64,000 nucleotides of DNA, taken from Tritrichomonas musculus. Taxonomy: Eukaryota; Parabasalia; Tritrichomonadida; Tritrichomonadidae. Below are positions 32,960 through 48,100 of this stretch, piece by piece. Each line of letters starts with the position of its first letter. The first letter of the stretch is position 1. The stretch covers positions 620,001 through 684,000 of the forward strand of contig JAPFFF010000059.1 in the NCBI GenBank assembly GCA_039105265.1. Direction: 5' to 3'. The translations under genes and the position numbers were made by a program. The notes beneath the pieces are model-generated. The model made no database searches. It had not been told where the DNA came from and saw nothing but the letters and a program-made list of their open reading frames with translations.

Positions 32960-35900
32960 GTTTAATCTGATGGTTCAATTGCAGTTGTAGTTTAATCTGA
33001 TGGTTCAAATTGCAGTTGTAGTTTAATCTGATGATTCAAATTGCAGTTGTAGTTTAATCTGATGGTTCAATTGCAGTTGTAGTTTAATCTGATGGTTCAA
33101 CTGCAGTTGTAGTTTAATCTGATGGTTCAAATTGCAGTTTTAGCTGAATCTAATGGTTCAACTGCAGTTGTAGTTTAATCTGATGATTCAACTGCAGTTG
33201 TAGTTTAATCTGATGGTTCAAATTGCAGTTGTAGTTTAATCTGATGATTCAAATTGCAGTTGTAGTTTAATCTGATGGTTCAAATTGCAGTTGCAGCTGA
33301 ATCTGATGGTTCAATTGCAGTTGTAGTTTAATCTGATAGTTCAATTGCAGTTGTAGTTTAATCTGATGGTTCAATTGCAGTTGTAGTTTAATCTAATGGT
33401 TCAATTTCAGTTGTAGCTTAATCTAATGGTTCAAATTGCAGTTGCAGCTGAATCTAATGGTTCAATTGAAGTTGTAGTTTAATCTGATGGTTCAATTGCA
33501 GTTGCAGCTGAATCTGATGGTTCAAATTGCAGTTGTAGTTTAATCTGATGATTCAAATTGCAGTTGTAGTTTAATCTGATGGTTCAAATTGCAGTTGCAG
33601 CTGAATCTGATGGTTCAATTGCAGTTGTAGTTTAATCTGATAGTTCAATTGCAGTTGTAGTTTAATCTGATGGTTCAATTGCAGTTGTAGTTTAATCTAA
33701 TGGTTCAATTTCAGTTGTAGCTTAATCTAATGGTTCAAATTGCAGTTGCAGCTGAATCTAATGGTTCAATTGAAGTTGTAGTTTAATCTGATGGTTCAAT
33801 TGCAGTTGCAGCTGAATCTGATGGTTCAAATTGCAGTTGTAGCTGAATCTAATGGTTCAACTGCAGTTGTAGTTTAATCTGATGATTCAACTGCAGTTGT
33901 AGCTGAATCTGATGGTTCAAATTGCAGTTGTAGTTTAATCTGATGGTTCAATTGCAGTTGCAGCTGAATCTGATGGTTCAAATTGCAGTTGTAGCTGAAT
34001 CTAATGGTTCAACTGCAGTTGTAGTTTAATCTGATGATTCAACTGCAGTTGTAGTTTAATCTGATGATTCAAATTGCAGTTGTAGTTTAATCTGATGATT
34101 CAAATTGCAGTTGTAGTTTAATCTGATGGTTCAATTTGCAGTTGTAGTTTAATCTGATGGTTCAAATTGCAGTTGTAGTTTAATCTGATGGTTCAATTGC
34201 AGTTGCAGCTGAATCTGATGGTTCAAATTGCAGTTGTAGCTTAATCTAATGGTTCAAATTGCAGTTGTAGTTTAATCTAATGGTTCAATTTCAGTTGTAG
34301 CTTAATCTAATGGTTCAAATTGCAGTTGCAGCTGAATCTAATGGTTCAATTGAAGTTGTAGTTTAATCTGATGGTTCAATTGCAGTTGCAGCTGAATCTG
34401 ATGGTTCAAATTGCAGTTGTAGCTGAATCTAATGGTTCAACTGCAGTTGTAGTTTAATCTGATGATTCAACTGCAGTTGTAGCTGAATCTGATGGTTCAA
34501 ATTGCAGTTGTAGTTTAATCTGATGGTTCAATTGCAGTTGCAGCTGAATCTGATGGTTCAAATTGCAGTTATAGCTGAATCTAATGGTTCAACTGCAGTT
34601 GTAGTTTAATCTGATGATTCAACTGCAGTTGTAGTTTAATCTGATGATTCAAATTGCAGTTGTAGTTTAATCTGATGATTCAAATTGCAGTTGTAGTTTA
34701 ATCTGATGGTTCAATTTGCAGTTGTAGTTTAATCTGATGGTTCAAATTGCAGTTGTAGTTTAATCTGATGGTTCAAATTGCAGTTGTAGCTGAATCTGAT
34801 GGTTCAAATTGCAGTTGTAGTTTAATCTGATGGTTCAATTGCAGTTGCAGCTGAATCTGATGGTTCAAATTGCAGTTGTAGCTGAATCTAATGGTTCAAC
34901 TGCAGTTGTAGTTTAATCTGATGATTCAACTGCAGTTGTAGTTTAATCTGATGATTCAAATTGCAGTTGTAGTTTAATCTGATGATTCAAATTGCAGTTG
35001 CAGCTGAATCTGATGGTTCAAATTGCAGTTACAGCTGAATCTAATGGTTCAAATTGCAGTTGTAGCTGAATCTGATGGTTCAAATTGCAGTTGTAGTTTA
35101 ATCTGATGGTTCAATTGCAGTTGTAGTTTAATCTGATGGTTCAAATTGCAGTTGTAGTTTAATCTGATGATTCAAATTGCAGTTGTAGTTTAATCTGATG
35201 GTTCAATTGCAGTTGTAGTTTAATCTGATGGTTCAACTGCAGTTGTAGTTTAATCTGATGGTTCAAATTGCAGTTTTAGCTGAATCTAATGGTTCAACTG
35301 CAGTTGTAGTTTAATCTGATGATTCAATTGCAGTTGTAGTTTAATCTGATGGTTCAAATTGCAGTTGTAGTTTAATCTGATGATTCAAATTGCAGTTGTA
35401 GTTTAATCTGATGGTTCAAATTGCAGTTGCAGCTGAATCTGATGGTTCAATTGCAGTTGTAGTTTAATCTGATAGTTCAATTGCAGTTGTAGTTTAATCT
35501 GATGGTTCAATTTCAGTTGTAGCTTAATCTAATGGTTCAAATTGCAGTTGCAGCTGAATCTAATGGTTCAATTGAAGTTGTAGTTTAATCTGATGGTTCA
35601 ATTGCAGTTGCAGCTGAATCTGATGGTTCAAATTGCAGTTGCAGCTGAATCTGATGGTTCAATTGCAGTTGTAGTTTAATCTGATAGTTCAATTGCAGTT
35701 GTAGTTTAATCTGATGGTTCAATTGCAGTTGTAGTTTAATCTAATGGTTCAATTTCAGTTGTAGCTTAATCTAATGGTTCAAATTGCAGTTGCAGCTGAA
35801 TCTAATGGTTCAATTGAAGTTGTAGTTTAATCTGATGGTTCAATTGCAGTTGCAGCTGAATCTGATGGTTCAAATTGCAGTTGTAGCTGAATCTAATGGT

Positions 35901-38900
35901 TCAACTGCAGTTGTAGTTTAATCTGATGATTCAACTGCAGTTGTAGCTGAATCTGATGGTTCAAATTGCAGTTGTAGTTTAATCTGATGGTTCAATTGCA
36001 GTTGCAGCTGAATCTGATGGTTCAAATTGCAGTTGTAGCTGAATCTAATGGTTCAACTGCAGTTGTAGTTTAATCTGATGATTCAACTGCAGTTGTAGTT
36101 TAATCTGATGATTCAAATTGCAGTTGTAGTTTAATCTGATGATTCAAATTGCAGTTGTAGTTTAATCTGATGGTTCAATTTGCAGTTGTAGTTTAATCTG
36201 ATGGTTCAAATTGCAGTTGTAGTTTAATCTGATGGTTCAATTGCAGTTGCAGCTGAATCTGATGGTTCAAATTGCAGTTGTAGCTTAATCTAATGGTTCA
36301 AATTGCAGTTGTAGTTTAATCTAATGGTTCAATTTCAGTTGTAGCTTAATCTAATGGTTCAAATTGCAGTTGCAGCTGAATCTAATGGTTCAATTGAAGT
36401 TGTAGTTTAATCTGATGGTTCAATTGCAGTTGCAGCTGAATCTGATGGTTCAAATTGCAGTTGTAGCTGAATCTAATGGTTCAACTGCAGTTGTAGTTTA
36501 ATCTGATGATTCAACTGCAGTTGTAGCTGAATCTGATGGTTCAAATTGCAGTTGTAGTTTAATCTGATGGTTCAATTGCAGTTGCAGCTGAATCTGATGG
36601 TTCAAATTGCAGTTATAGCTGAATCTAATGGTTCAACTGCAGTTGTAGTTTAATCTGATGATTCAACTGCAGTTGTAGTTTAATCTGATGATTCAAATTG
36701 CAGTTGTAGTTTAATCTGATGATTCAAATTGCAGTTGTAGTTTAATCTGATGGTTCAATTTGCAGTTGTAGTTTAATCTGATGGTTCAAATTGCAGTTGT
36801 AGTTTAATCTGATGGTTCAAATTGCAGTTGTAGCTGAATCTGATGGTTCAAATTGCAGTTGTAGTTTAATCTGATGGTTCAATTGCAGTTGCAGCTGAAT
36901 CTGATGGTTCAAATTGCAGTTGTAGCTGAATCTAATGGTTCAACTGCAGTTGTAGTTTAATCTGATGATTCAACTGCAGTTGTAGTTTAATCTGATGATT
37001 CAAATTGCAGTTGTAGTTTAATCTGATGATTCAAATTGCAGTTGCAGCTGAATCTGATGGTTCAAATTGCAGTTACAGCTGAATCTAATGGTTCAAATTG
37101 CAGTTGTAGCTGAATCTGATGGTTCAAATTGCAGTTGTAGTTTAATCTGATGGTTCAATTGCAGTTGTAGTTTAATCTGATGGTTCAAATTGCAGTTGTA
37201 GTTTAATCTGATGATTCAAATTGCAGTTGTAGTTTAATCTGATGGTTCAATTGCAGTTGTAGTTTAATCTGATGGTTCAACTGCAGTTGTAGTTTAATCT
37301 GATGGTTCAAATTGCAGTTTTAGCTGAATCTAATGGTTCAACTGCAGTTGTAGTTTAATCTGATGATTCAACTGCAGTTGTAGTTTAATCTGATGGTTCA
37401 AATTGCAGTTGTAGTTTAATCTGATGATTCAAATTGCAGTTGTAGTTTAATCTGATGGTTCAAATTGCAGTTGCAGCTGAATCTAATGGTTCAATTGAAG
37501 TTGTAGTTTAATCTGATGGTTCAATTGCAGTTGCAGCTGAATCTGATGGTTCAAATTGCAGTTGTAGCTGAATCTAATGGTTCAACTGCAGTTGTAGTTT
37601 AATCTGATGATTCAACTGCAGTTGTAGTTTAATCTGATGGTTCAATTGCAGTTGTAGTTTAATCTGATGATTCAAATTGCAGTTGCAGCTGAATCTGATG
37701 GTTCAAATTGCAGTTACAGCTGAATCTAATGGTTCAAATTGCAGTTGTAGCTGAATCTGATGGTTCAAATTGCAGTTGTAGTTTAATCTGATGGTTCAAA
37801 TTGCAGTTGTAGCTGAATCTGATGGTTCAAATTGCAGTTGTAGCTGAATCTAATGGTTCAACTGCAGTTGTAGTTTAATCAGATGGTTCAATTGCAGTTG
37901 CAGCTGAATCTGATGGTTCAAATTGCAGTTGTAGCTGAATCTAATGGTTCAATTGAAGTTGTAGTTTAATCTAATGGTTCAAATTGCAGTTGTAGTTTAA
38001 TCTGATGGTTCAAATTGCAGTTGTAGCTGAATCTGATGGTTCAAATTGCAGTTGTAGCTGAATCTAATGGTTCAACTGCAGTTGTAGTTTAATCTGATGG
38101 TTCAATTGCAGTTGTAGCTGAATTTGATGGTTCAAATTGCAGTTGTAGTTTAATCTGATGGTTCAAATTGCAGTTGTAGCTGAATCTGATGGTTCAAATT
38201 GCAGTTGTAGTTTAATCTGATGGTTCAATTGCAGTTGTAGTTTAATCTGATGGTTCAATTGCAGTTGCAGCTGAATCTGATGGTTCAAATTGCAGTTACA
38301 GCTGAATCTAATGGTTCAATTGAAGTTGTAGTTTAATCTAATGGTTCAAATTGCAGTTGTAGTTTAATCTGATGGATCAAATTGCAGTTGTAGCTGAATC
38401 TGATGGTTCAAATTGCAGTTGTAGCTGAATCTAATGGTTCAACTGCAGTTGTAGTTTAATCTGATGGTTCAATTGCAGTTGTAGCTGAATCTGATGGTTC
38501 AAATTGCAGTTGTAGTTTAATCTAATGGTTCAAATTGCAGTTGTAGCTGAATCTGATGGTTCAAATTGCAGTTGTAGTTTAATCTGATGGTTCAATTGCA
38601 GTTGTAGTTTAATCTAATGGTTCAAATTGCAGTTGCAGCTGAATCTAATGGTTCAATTCCAGTTGTAGTTTAATCTGATGGTTCAAATTGCAGTTGCAGC
38701 TGAATCTAATGGTTCAATTGCAGTTGTAGTTTAATCTGATGGTTCAATTGCAGTTGCAGCTGAATCTGATGGTTCAATTGCAGTTGTAGTTTAATCTGAT
38801 GGTTCAATTGCAGTTGTAGTTTAATCTGATGGTTCAATTGCAGTTGTAGTTTAATCTGATGGTTCAATTGCAGTTGTAGCTGAATCTGATGGTTCAATTG

Positions 38901-41900
38901 AAGTTGCAGCTGAATCTAATGGTTCAATTGCAGTTGTAGTTTAATCTGATGGTTCAAATTGCAGTTGTAGCTGAATCTGATGGTTCAAATTGCAGTTGTA
39001 GTTTAATCTGATAATTCAATTGCAGTTGTAGTTTAATCTGATGGTTCAATTGCAGTTGTAGTTTAATCTGATGGTTCAATTGCAGTTGTAGTTTAATCTG
39101 ATGGTTCAAATTGCAGTTGTAGTTTAATCTGATGATTCAAATTGCAGTTGTAGTTTAATCTGATGGTTCAATTGCAGTTGTAGTTTAATCTGATGGTTCA
39201 ACTGCAGTTGTAGTTTAATCTGATGGTTCAAATTGCAGTTTTAGCTGAATCTAATGGTTCAACTGCAGTTGTAGTTTAATCTGATGATTCAACTGCAGTT
39301 GTAGTTTAATCTGATGGTTCAAATTGCAGTTGTAGTTTAATCTGATGATTCAAATTGCAGTTGTAGTTTAATCTGATGGTTCAAATTGCAGTTGCAGCTG
39401 AATCTGATGGTTCAATTGCAGTTGTAGTTTAATCTGATAGTTCAATTGCAGTTGTAGTTTAATCTGATGGTTCAATTGCAGTTGTAGTTTAATCTAATGG
39501 TTCAATTTCAGTTGTAGCTTAATCTAATGGTTCAAATTGCAGTTGCAGCTGAATCTAATGGTTCAATTGAAGTTGTAGTTTAATCTGATGGTTCAATTGC
39601 AGTTGCAGCTGAATCTGATGGTTCAAATTGCAGTTGTAGTTTAATCTGATGATTCAAATTGCAGTTGTAGTTTAATCTGATGGTTCAAATTGCAGTTGCA
39701 GCTGAATCTGATGGTTCAATTGCAGTTGTAGTTTAATCTGATAGTTCAATTGCAGTTGTAGTTTAATCTGATGGTTCAATTGCAGTTGTAGTTTAATCTA
39801 ATGGTTCAATTTCAGTTGTAGCTTAATCTAATGGTTCAAATTGCAGTTGCAGCTGAATCTAATGGTTCAATTGAAGTTGTAGTTTAATCTGATGGTTCAA
39901 TTGCAGTTGCAGCTGAATCTGATGGTTCAAATTGCAGTTGTAGCTGAATCTAATGGTTCAACTGCAGTTGTAGTTTAATCTGATGATTCAACTGCAGTTG
40001 TAGCTGAATCTGATGGTTCAAATTGCAGTTGTAGTTTAATCTGATGGTTCAATTGCAGTTGCAGCTGAATCTGATGGTTCAAATTGCAGTTGTAGCTGAA
40101 TCTAATGGTTCAACTGCAGTTGTAGTTTAATCTGATGATTCAACTGCAGTTGTAGTTTAATCTGATGATTCAAATTGCAGTTGTAGTTTAATCTGATGAT
40201 TCAAATTGCAGTTGTAGTTTAATCTGATGGTTCAATTTGCAGTTGTAGTTTAATCTGATGGTTCAAATTGCAGTTGTAGTTTAATCTGATGGTTCAATTG
40301 CAGTTGCAGCTGAATCTGATGGTTCAAATTGCAGTTGTAGCTTAATCTAATGGTTCAAATTGCAGTTGTAGTTTAATCTAATGGTTCAATTTCAGTTGTA
40401 GCTTAATCTAATGGTTCAAATTGCAGTTGCAGCTGAATCTAATGGTTCAATTGAAGTTGTAGTTTAATCTGATGGTTCAATTGCAGTTGCAGCTGAATCT
40501 GATGGTTCAAATTGCAGTTGTAGCTGAATCTAATGGTTCAACTGCAGTTGTAGTTTAATCTGATGATTCAACTGCAGTTGTAGCTGAATCTGATGGTTCA
40601 AATTGCAGTTGTAGTTTAATCTGATGGTTCAATTGCAGTTGCAGCTGAATCTGATGGTTCAAATTGCAGTTATAGCTGAATCTAATGGTTCAACTGCAGT
40701 TGTAGTTTAATCTGATGATTCAACTGCAGTTGTAGTTTAATCTGATGATTCAAATTGCAGTTGTAGTTTAATCTGATGATTCAAATTGCAGTTGTAGTTT
40801 AATCTGATGGTTCAATTTGCAGTTGTAGTTTAATCTGATGGTTCAAATTGCAGTTGTAGTTTAATCTGATGGTTCAAATTGCAGTTGTAGCTGAATCTGA
40901 TGGTTCAAATTGCAGTTGTAGTTTAATCTGATGGTTCAATTGCAGTTGCAGCTGAATCTGATGGTTCAAATTGCAGTTGTAGCTGAATCTAATGGTTCAA
41001 CTGCAGTTGTAGTTTAATCTGATGATTCAACTGCAGTTGTAGTTTAATCTGATGATTCAAATTGCAGTTGTAGTTTAATCTGATGATTCAAATTGCAGTT
41101 GCAGCTGAATCTGATGGTTCAAATTGCAGTTACAGCTGAATCTAATGGTTCAAATTGCAGTTGTAGCTGAATCTGATGGTTCAAATTGCAGTTGTAGTTT
41201 AATCTGATGGTTCAATTGCAGTTGTAGTTTAATCTGATGGTTCAAATTGCAGTTGTAGTTTAATCTGATGATTCAAATTGCAGTTGTAGTTTAATCTGAT
41301 GGTTCAATTGCAGTTGTAGTTTAATCTGATGGTTCAACTGCAGTTGTAGTTTAATCTGATGGTTCAAATTGCAGTTTTAGCTGAATCTAATGGTTCAACT
41401 GCAGTTGTAGTTTAATCTGATGATTCAACTGCAGTTGTAGTTTAATCTGATGGTTCAAATTGCAGTTGTAGTTTAATCTGATGATTCAAATTGCAGTTGT
41501 AGTTTAATCTGATGGTTCAAATTGCAGTTGTAGCTGAATCTGATGGTTCAATTGCAGTTGTAGTTTAATCTGATAGTTCAATTGCAGTTGTAGTTTAATC
41601 TGATGGTTCAATTTCAGTTGTAGCTTAATCTAATGGTTCAAATTGCAGTTGCAGCTGAATCTAATGGTTCAATTGAAGTTGTAGTTTAATCTGATGGTTC
41701 AATTGCAGTTGCAGCTGAATCTGATGGTTCAAATTGCAGTTGCAGCTGAATCTGATGGTTCAATTGCAGTTGTAGTTTAATCTGATAGTTCAATTGCAGT
41801 TGTAGTTTAATCTGATGGTTCAATTGCAGTTGTAGTTTAATCTAATGGTTCAATTTCAGTTGTAGCTTAATCTAATGGTTCAAATTGCAGTTGCAGCTGA

Positions 41901-44900
41901 ATCTAATGGTTCAATTGAAGTTGTAGTTTAATCTGATGGTTCAATTGCAGTTGCAGCTGAATCTGATGGTTCAAATTGCAGTTGTAGCTGAATCTAATGG
42001 TTCAACTGCAGTTGTAGTTTAATCTGATGATTCAACTGCAGTTGTAGCTGAATCTGATGGTTCAAATTGCAGTTGTAGTTTAATCTGATGGTTCAATTGC
42101 AGTTGCAGCTGAATCTGATGGTTCAAATTGCAGTTGTAGCTGAATCTAATGGTTCAACTGCAGTTGTAGTTTAATCTGATGATTCAACTGCAGTTGTAGT
42201 TTAATCTGATGATTCAAATTGCAGTTGTAGTTTAATCTGATGATTCAAATTGCAGTTGTAGTTTAATCTGATGGTTCAATTTGCAGTTGTAGTTTAATCT
42301 GATGGTTCAAATTGCAGTTGTAGTTTAATCTGATGGTTCAATTGCAGTTGCAGCTGAATCTGATGGTTCAAATTGCAGTTGTAGCTTAATCTAATGGTTC
42401 AAATTGCAGTTGTAGTTTAATCTAATGGTTCAATTTCAGTTGTAGCTTAATCTAATGGTTCAAATTGCAGTTGCAGCTGAATCTAATGGTTCAATTGAAG
42501 TTGTAGTTTAATCTGATGGTTCAATTGCAGTTGCAGCTGAATCTGATGGTTCAAATTGCAGTTGTAGCTGAATCTAATGGTTCAACTGCAGTTGTAGTTT
42601 AATCTGATGATTCAACTGCAGTTGTAGCTGAATCTGATGGTTCAAATTGCAGTTGTAGTTTAATCTGATGGTTCAATTGCAGTTGCAGCTGAATCTGATG
42701 GTTCAAATTGCAGTTATAGCTGAATCTAATGGTTCAACTGCAGTTGTAGTTTAATCTGATGATTCAACTGCAGTTGTAGTTTAATCTGATGATTCAAATT
42801 GCAGTTGTAGTTTAATCTGATGATTCAAATTGCAGTTGTAGTTTAATCTGATGGTTCAATTTGCAGTTGTAGTTTAATCTGATGGTTCAAATTGCAGTTG
42901 TAGTTTAATCTGATGGTTCAAATTGCAGTTGTAGCTGAATCTGATGGTTCAAATTGCAGTTGTAGTTTAATCTGATGGTTCAATTGCAGTTGCAGCTGAA
43001 TCTGATGGTTCAAATTGCAGTTGTAGCTGAATCTAATGGTTCAACTGCAGTTGTAGTTTAATCTGATGATTCAACTGCAGTTGTAGTTTAATCTGATGAT
43101 TCAAATTGCAGTTGTAGTTTAATCTGATGATTCAAATTGCAGTTGCAGCTGAATCTGATGGTTCAAATTGCAGTTACAGCTGAATCTAATGGTTCAAATT
43201 GCAGTTGTAGCTGAATCTGATGGTTCAAATTGCAGTTGTAGTTTAATCTGATGGTTCAATTGCAGTTGTAGTTTAATCTGATGGTTCAAATTGCAGTTGT
43301 AGTTTAATCTGATGATTCAAATTGCAGTTGTAGTTTAATCTGATGGTTCAATTGCAGTTGTAGTTTAATCTGATGGTTCAACTGCAGTTGTAGTTTAATC
43401 TGATGGTTCAAATTGCAGTTTTAGCTGAATCTAATGGTTCAACTGCAGTTGTAGTTTAATCTGATGATTCAACTGCAGTTGTAGTTTAATCTGATGGTTC
43501 AAATTGCAGTTGTAGTTTAATCTGATGATTCAAATTGCAGTTGTAGTTTAATCTGATGGTTCAAATTGCAGTTGCAGCTGAATCTAATGGTTCAATTGAA
43601 GTTGTAGTTTAATCTGATGGTTCAATTGCAGTTGCAGCTGAATCTGATGGTTCAAATTGCAGTTGTAGCTGAATCTAATGGTTCAACTGCAGTTGTAGTT
43701 TAATCTGATGATTCAACTGCAGTTGTAGTTTAATCTGATGGTTCAATTGCAGTTGTAGTTTAATCTGATGATTCAAATTGCAGTTGCAGCTGAATCTGAT
43801 GGTTCAAATTGCAGTTACAGCTGAATCTAATGGTTCAAATTGCAGTTGTAGCTGAATCTGATGGTTCAAATTGCAGTTGTAGTTTAATCTGATGGTTCAA
43901 ATTGCAGTTGTAGCTGAATCTGATGGTTCAAATTGCAGTTGTAGCTGAATCTAATGGTTCAACTGCAGTTGTAGTTTAATCAGATGGTTCAATTGCAGTT
44001 GCAGCTGAATCTGATGGTTCAAATTGCAGTTGTAGCTGAATCTAATGGTTCAATTGAAGTTGTAGTTTAATCTAATGGTTCAAATTGCAGTTGTAGTTTA
44101 ATCTGATGGTTCAAATTGCAGTTGTAGCTGAATCTGATGGTTCAAATTGCAGTTGTAGCTGAATCTAATGGTTCAACTGCAGTTGTAGTTTAATCTGATG
44201 GTTCAATTGCAGTTGTAGCTGAATTTGATGGTTCAAATTGCAGTTGTAGTTTAATCTAATGGTTCAAATTGCAGTTGTAGCTGAATCTGATGGTTCAAAT
44301 TGCAGTTGTAGTTTAATCTGATGGTTCAATTGCAGTTGTAGTTTAATCTGATGGTTCAATTGCAGTTGCAGCTGAATCTGATGGTTCAAATTGCAGTTAC
44401 AGCTGAATCTAATGGTTCAATTGAAGTTGTAGTTTAATCTAATGGTTCAAATTGCAGTTGTAGTTTAATCTGATGGTTCAAATTGCAGTTGTAGCTGAAT
44501 CTGATGGTTCAAATTGCAGTTGTAGCTGAATCTAATGGTTCAACTGCAGTTGTAGTTTAATCTGATGGTTCAATTGCAGTTGTAGCTGAATCTGATGGTT
44601 CAAATTGCAGTTGTAGTTTAATCTAATGGTTCAAATTGCAGTTGTAGCTGAATCTGATGGTTCAAATTGCAGTTGTAGTTTAATCTGATGGTTCAATTGC
44701 AGTTGTAGTTTAATCTAATGGTTCAAATTGCAGTTGCAGCTGAATCTAATGGTTCAATTCCAGTTGTAGTTTAATCTGATGGTTCAAATTGCAGTTGCAG
44801 CTGAATCTAATGGTTCAATTGCAGTTGTAGTTTAATCTGATGGTTCAATTGCAGTTGCAGCTGAATCTGATGGTTCAATTGCAGTTGTAGTTTAATCTGA

Positions 44901-45190
44901 TGGTTCAATTGCAGTTGTAGTTTAATCTGATGGTTCAATTGCAGTTGTAGTTTAATCTGATGGTTCAATTGCAGTTGTAGCTGAATCTGATGGTTCAATT
45001 GAAGTTGCAGCTGAATCTAATGGTTCAATTGCAGTTGTAGTTTAATCTGATGGTTCAAATTGCAGTTGTAGCTGAATCTGATGGTTCAAATTGCAGTTGT
45101 AGTTTAATCTGATAATTCAATTGCAGTTGTAGTTTAATCTGATGGTTCAATTGCAGTTGTAGTTTAATCTGATGGTTCAAATTGCAGTTG
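32960..45190. repeat. 6101-bp higher-order tandem duplication inside the right A array
   Basis: Rare variant units recur at a spacing of 6101 bp: the GATAG unit at 33335 and 39436, the TTATAGC unit at 34569 and 40670, and the start of the 63-codon ORF at 38706 and 44807. Aligned stretches are nearly identical; I noted only a few substitutions (for example near 35430 versus 41531 and 38375 versus 44476). Inside each copy a 2044-bp block is itself repeated (TTATAGC at 34569 and 36613; TCAATTTGCA at 34131 and 36175). Confidence 0.85.
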
Positions 45191-48100
45191 TAGCTGAATC
45201 TAATGGTTCAACTGCAGTTGTAGTTTAATCTGATGGTTCAAATTGCAGTTGTAGCTGAATCTGATGGTTCAAATTGCAGTTGTAGCTGAATCTGATGGTT
45301 CAAATTGCAGTTGTAGCTGAATCTGATGGTTCAATTGCAGTTGTAGTTTAATCTGATGGTTCAAATTGCAGTTGTAGCTGAATCTGATGGTTCAAATTGC
45401 AGTTGTAGCTGAATCTGATGGTTCAACTGCAGTTGTAGTTTAATCTAATGGTTCAAATTGCAGTTGCAGCTGAATCTGATGGTTCAATTGAAGTTGTAGT
45501 TTAATCTGATGGTTCAATTGCAGTTGTAGTTTAATCTAATGGTTCAATTGCAGTTGTAGTTTAATCTGATGGTTCAAATTGCAGTTGCAGCTGAATCTAA
45601 TGGTTCAAATTGCAGTTGTAGCTGAATCTGATGGTTCAAATTGCAGTTGTAGCTGAATCTAATGGTTCAACTGCAGTTGTAGCTGAATCTGATGGTTCAA
45701 CTGCAGTTGTAGTTTAATCTAATGGTTCAAATTGCAGTTGCAGCTGAATCTGATGGTTCAATTGCAGTTGTAGTTTAATCTGATGGTTCAAATTGCAGTT
45801 GCAGCTGAATCTAATGGTTCAATTCCAGTTGTAGTTTAATCTGATGGTTCAAATTGCAGTTGCAGCTGAATCTAATGGTTCAATTGCAGTTGTAGTTTAA
45901 TCTGATGGTTCAATTGCAGTTGCAGCTGAATCTGATGGTTCAATTGCAGTTGTAGTTTAATCTGATGGTTCAATTGCAGTTGTAGTTTAATCTGATGGTT
46001 CAATTGCAGTTGTAGTTTAATCTGATGGTTCAATTGCAGTTGTAGCTGAATCTGATGGTTCAATTGAAGTTGCAGCTGAATCTAATGGTTCAATTGCAGT
46101 TGTAGTTTAATCTGATGGTTCAAATTGCAGTTGTAGCTGAATCTGATGGTTCAAATTGCAGTTGTAGTTTAATCTGATAATTCAATTGCAGTTGTAGTTT
46201 AATCTGATGGTTCAATTGCAGTTGTAGTTTAATCTGATGGTTCAAATTGCAGTTGTAGCTGAATCTAATGGTTCAACTGCAGTTGTAGTTTAATCTGATG
46301 GTTCAAATTGCAGTTGTAGCTGAATCTGATGGTTCAAATTGCAGTTGTAGCTGAATCTGATGGTTCAAATTGCAGTTGTAGCTGAATCTGATGGTTCAAT
46401 TGCAGTTGTAGTTTAATCTGATGGTTCAAATTGCAGTTGTAGCTGAATCTGATGGTTCAAATTGCAGTTGTAGCTGAATCTGATGGTTCAACTGCAGTTG
46501 TAGTTTAATCTAATGGTTCAAATTGCAGTTGCAGCTGAATCTGATGGTTCAATTGAAGTTGTAGTTTAATCTGATGGTTCAATTGCAGTTGTAGTTTAAT
46601 CTGATGGTTCAAATTGCAGTTGTAGCTGAATCTGATGGTTCAAATTGCAGTTGTAGCTGAATCTAATGGTTCAACTGCAGTTGTAGCTGAATCTGATGGT
46701 TCAACTGCAGTTGTAGTTTAATCTAATGGTTCAAATTGCAGTTGCAGCTGAATCTGATGGTTCAATTGCAGTTGTAGTTTAATCTGATGGTTCAATTGCA
46801 GTTGTAGTTTAATCTGATGGTTCAATTGCAGTTGTAGTTTAATCTGATGGTTCAAATTGCAGTTGTAGCTGAATCTGATGGTTCAAATTGCAGTTGTAGC
46901 TGAATCTGATGGTTCAACTGCAGTTGTAGTTTAATCTGATGGTTCAATTGCAGTTGTAGTTTAATCTGATGGTTCAAATTGCAGTTGTAGCTGAATCTGA
47001 TAATTCAATTGCAGTTGTAGTTTAATCTGATGGTTCAATTGCAGTTGCAGCTGAATCTAATGGTTCAATTGCAGTTGTAGTTTAATCTGATGGTTCAAAT
47101 TGCAGTTGTAGCTGAATCTGATGGTTCAAATTGCAGTTGTAGTTTAATCTGATAATTCAATTGCAGTTGTAGTTTAATCTGATGGTTCAATTGCAGTTGT
47201 AGTTTAATCTAATGGTTCAAATTGCAGTTACAGCTGAATCTAATGGTTCAATTCCAGTTGTAGTTTAATCTGATGGTTCAAATTGCAGTTGCAGCTGAAT
47301 CTAATGGTTCAATTGCAGTTGTAGTTTAATCTGATGGTTCAATTGCAGTTGCAGCTGAATCTGATGGTTCAATTGCAGTTGTAGTTTAATCTGATGGTTC
47401 AATTGCAGTTGTAGCTGAATCTGATGGTTCAATTGAAGTTGCAGCTGAATCTAATGGTTCAATTGCAGTTGTAGTTTAATCTGATGGTTCAAATTGCAGT
47501 TGTAGCTGAATCTGATGGTTCAAATTGCAGTTGTAGTTTAATCTGATAATTCAATTGCAGTTGTAGTTTAATCTGATGGTTCAATTGCAGTTGTAGTTTA
47601 ATCTGATGGTTCAAATTGCAGTTGTAGCTGAATCTAATGGTTCAACTGCAGTTGTAGTTTAATCTGATGGTTCAAATTGCAGTTGTAGTTTAATCTGATG
47701 GTTCAAATTGCAGTTGCAGCTGAATCTGATGGTTCAATTGCAGTTGTAGTTTAATCTGATAGTTCAATTGCAGTTGTAGTTTAATCTGATGGTTCAATTG
47801 CAGTTGTAGTTTAATCTAATGGTTCAATTTCAGTTGTAGCTTAATCTAATGGTTCAAATTGCAGTTGCAGCTGAATCTAATGGTTCAATTGAAGTTGTAG
47901 TTTAATCTGATGGTTCAATTGCAGTTGCAGCTGAATCTGATGGTTCAAATTGCAGTTGTAGTTTAATCTGATGATTCAAATTGCAGTTGTAGTTTAATCT
48001 GATGGTTCAAATTGCAGTTGCAGCTGAATCTGATGGTTCAATTGCAGTTGTAGTTTAATCTGATAGTTCAATTGCAGTTGTAGTTTAATCTGATGGTTCA

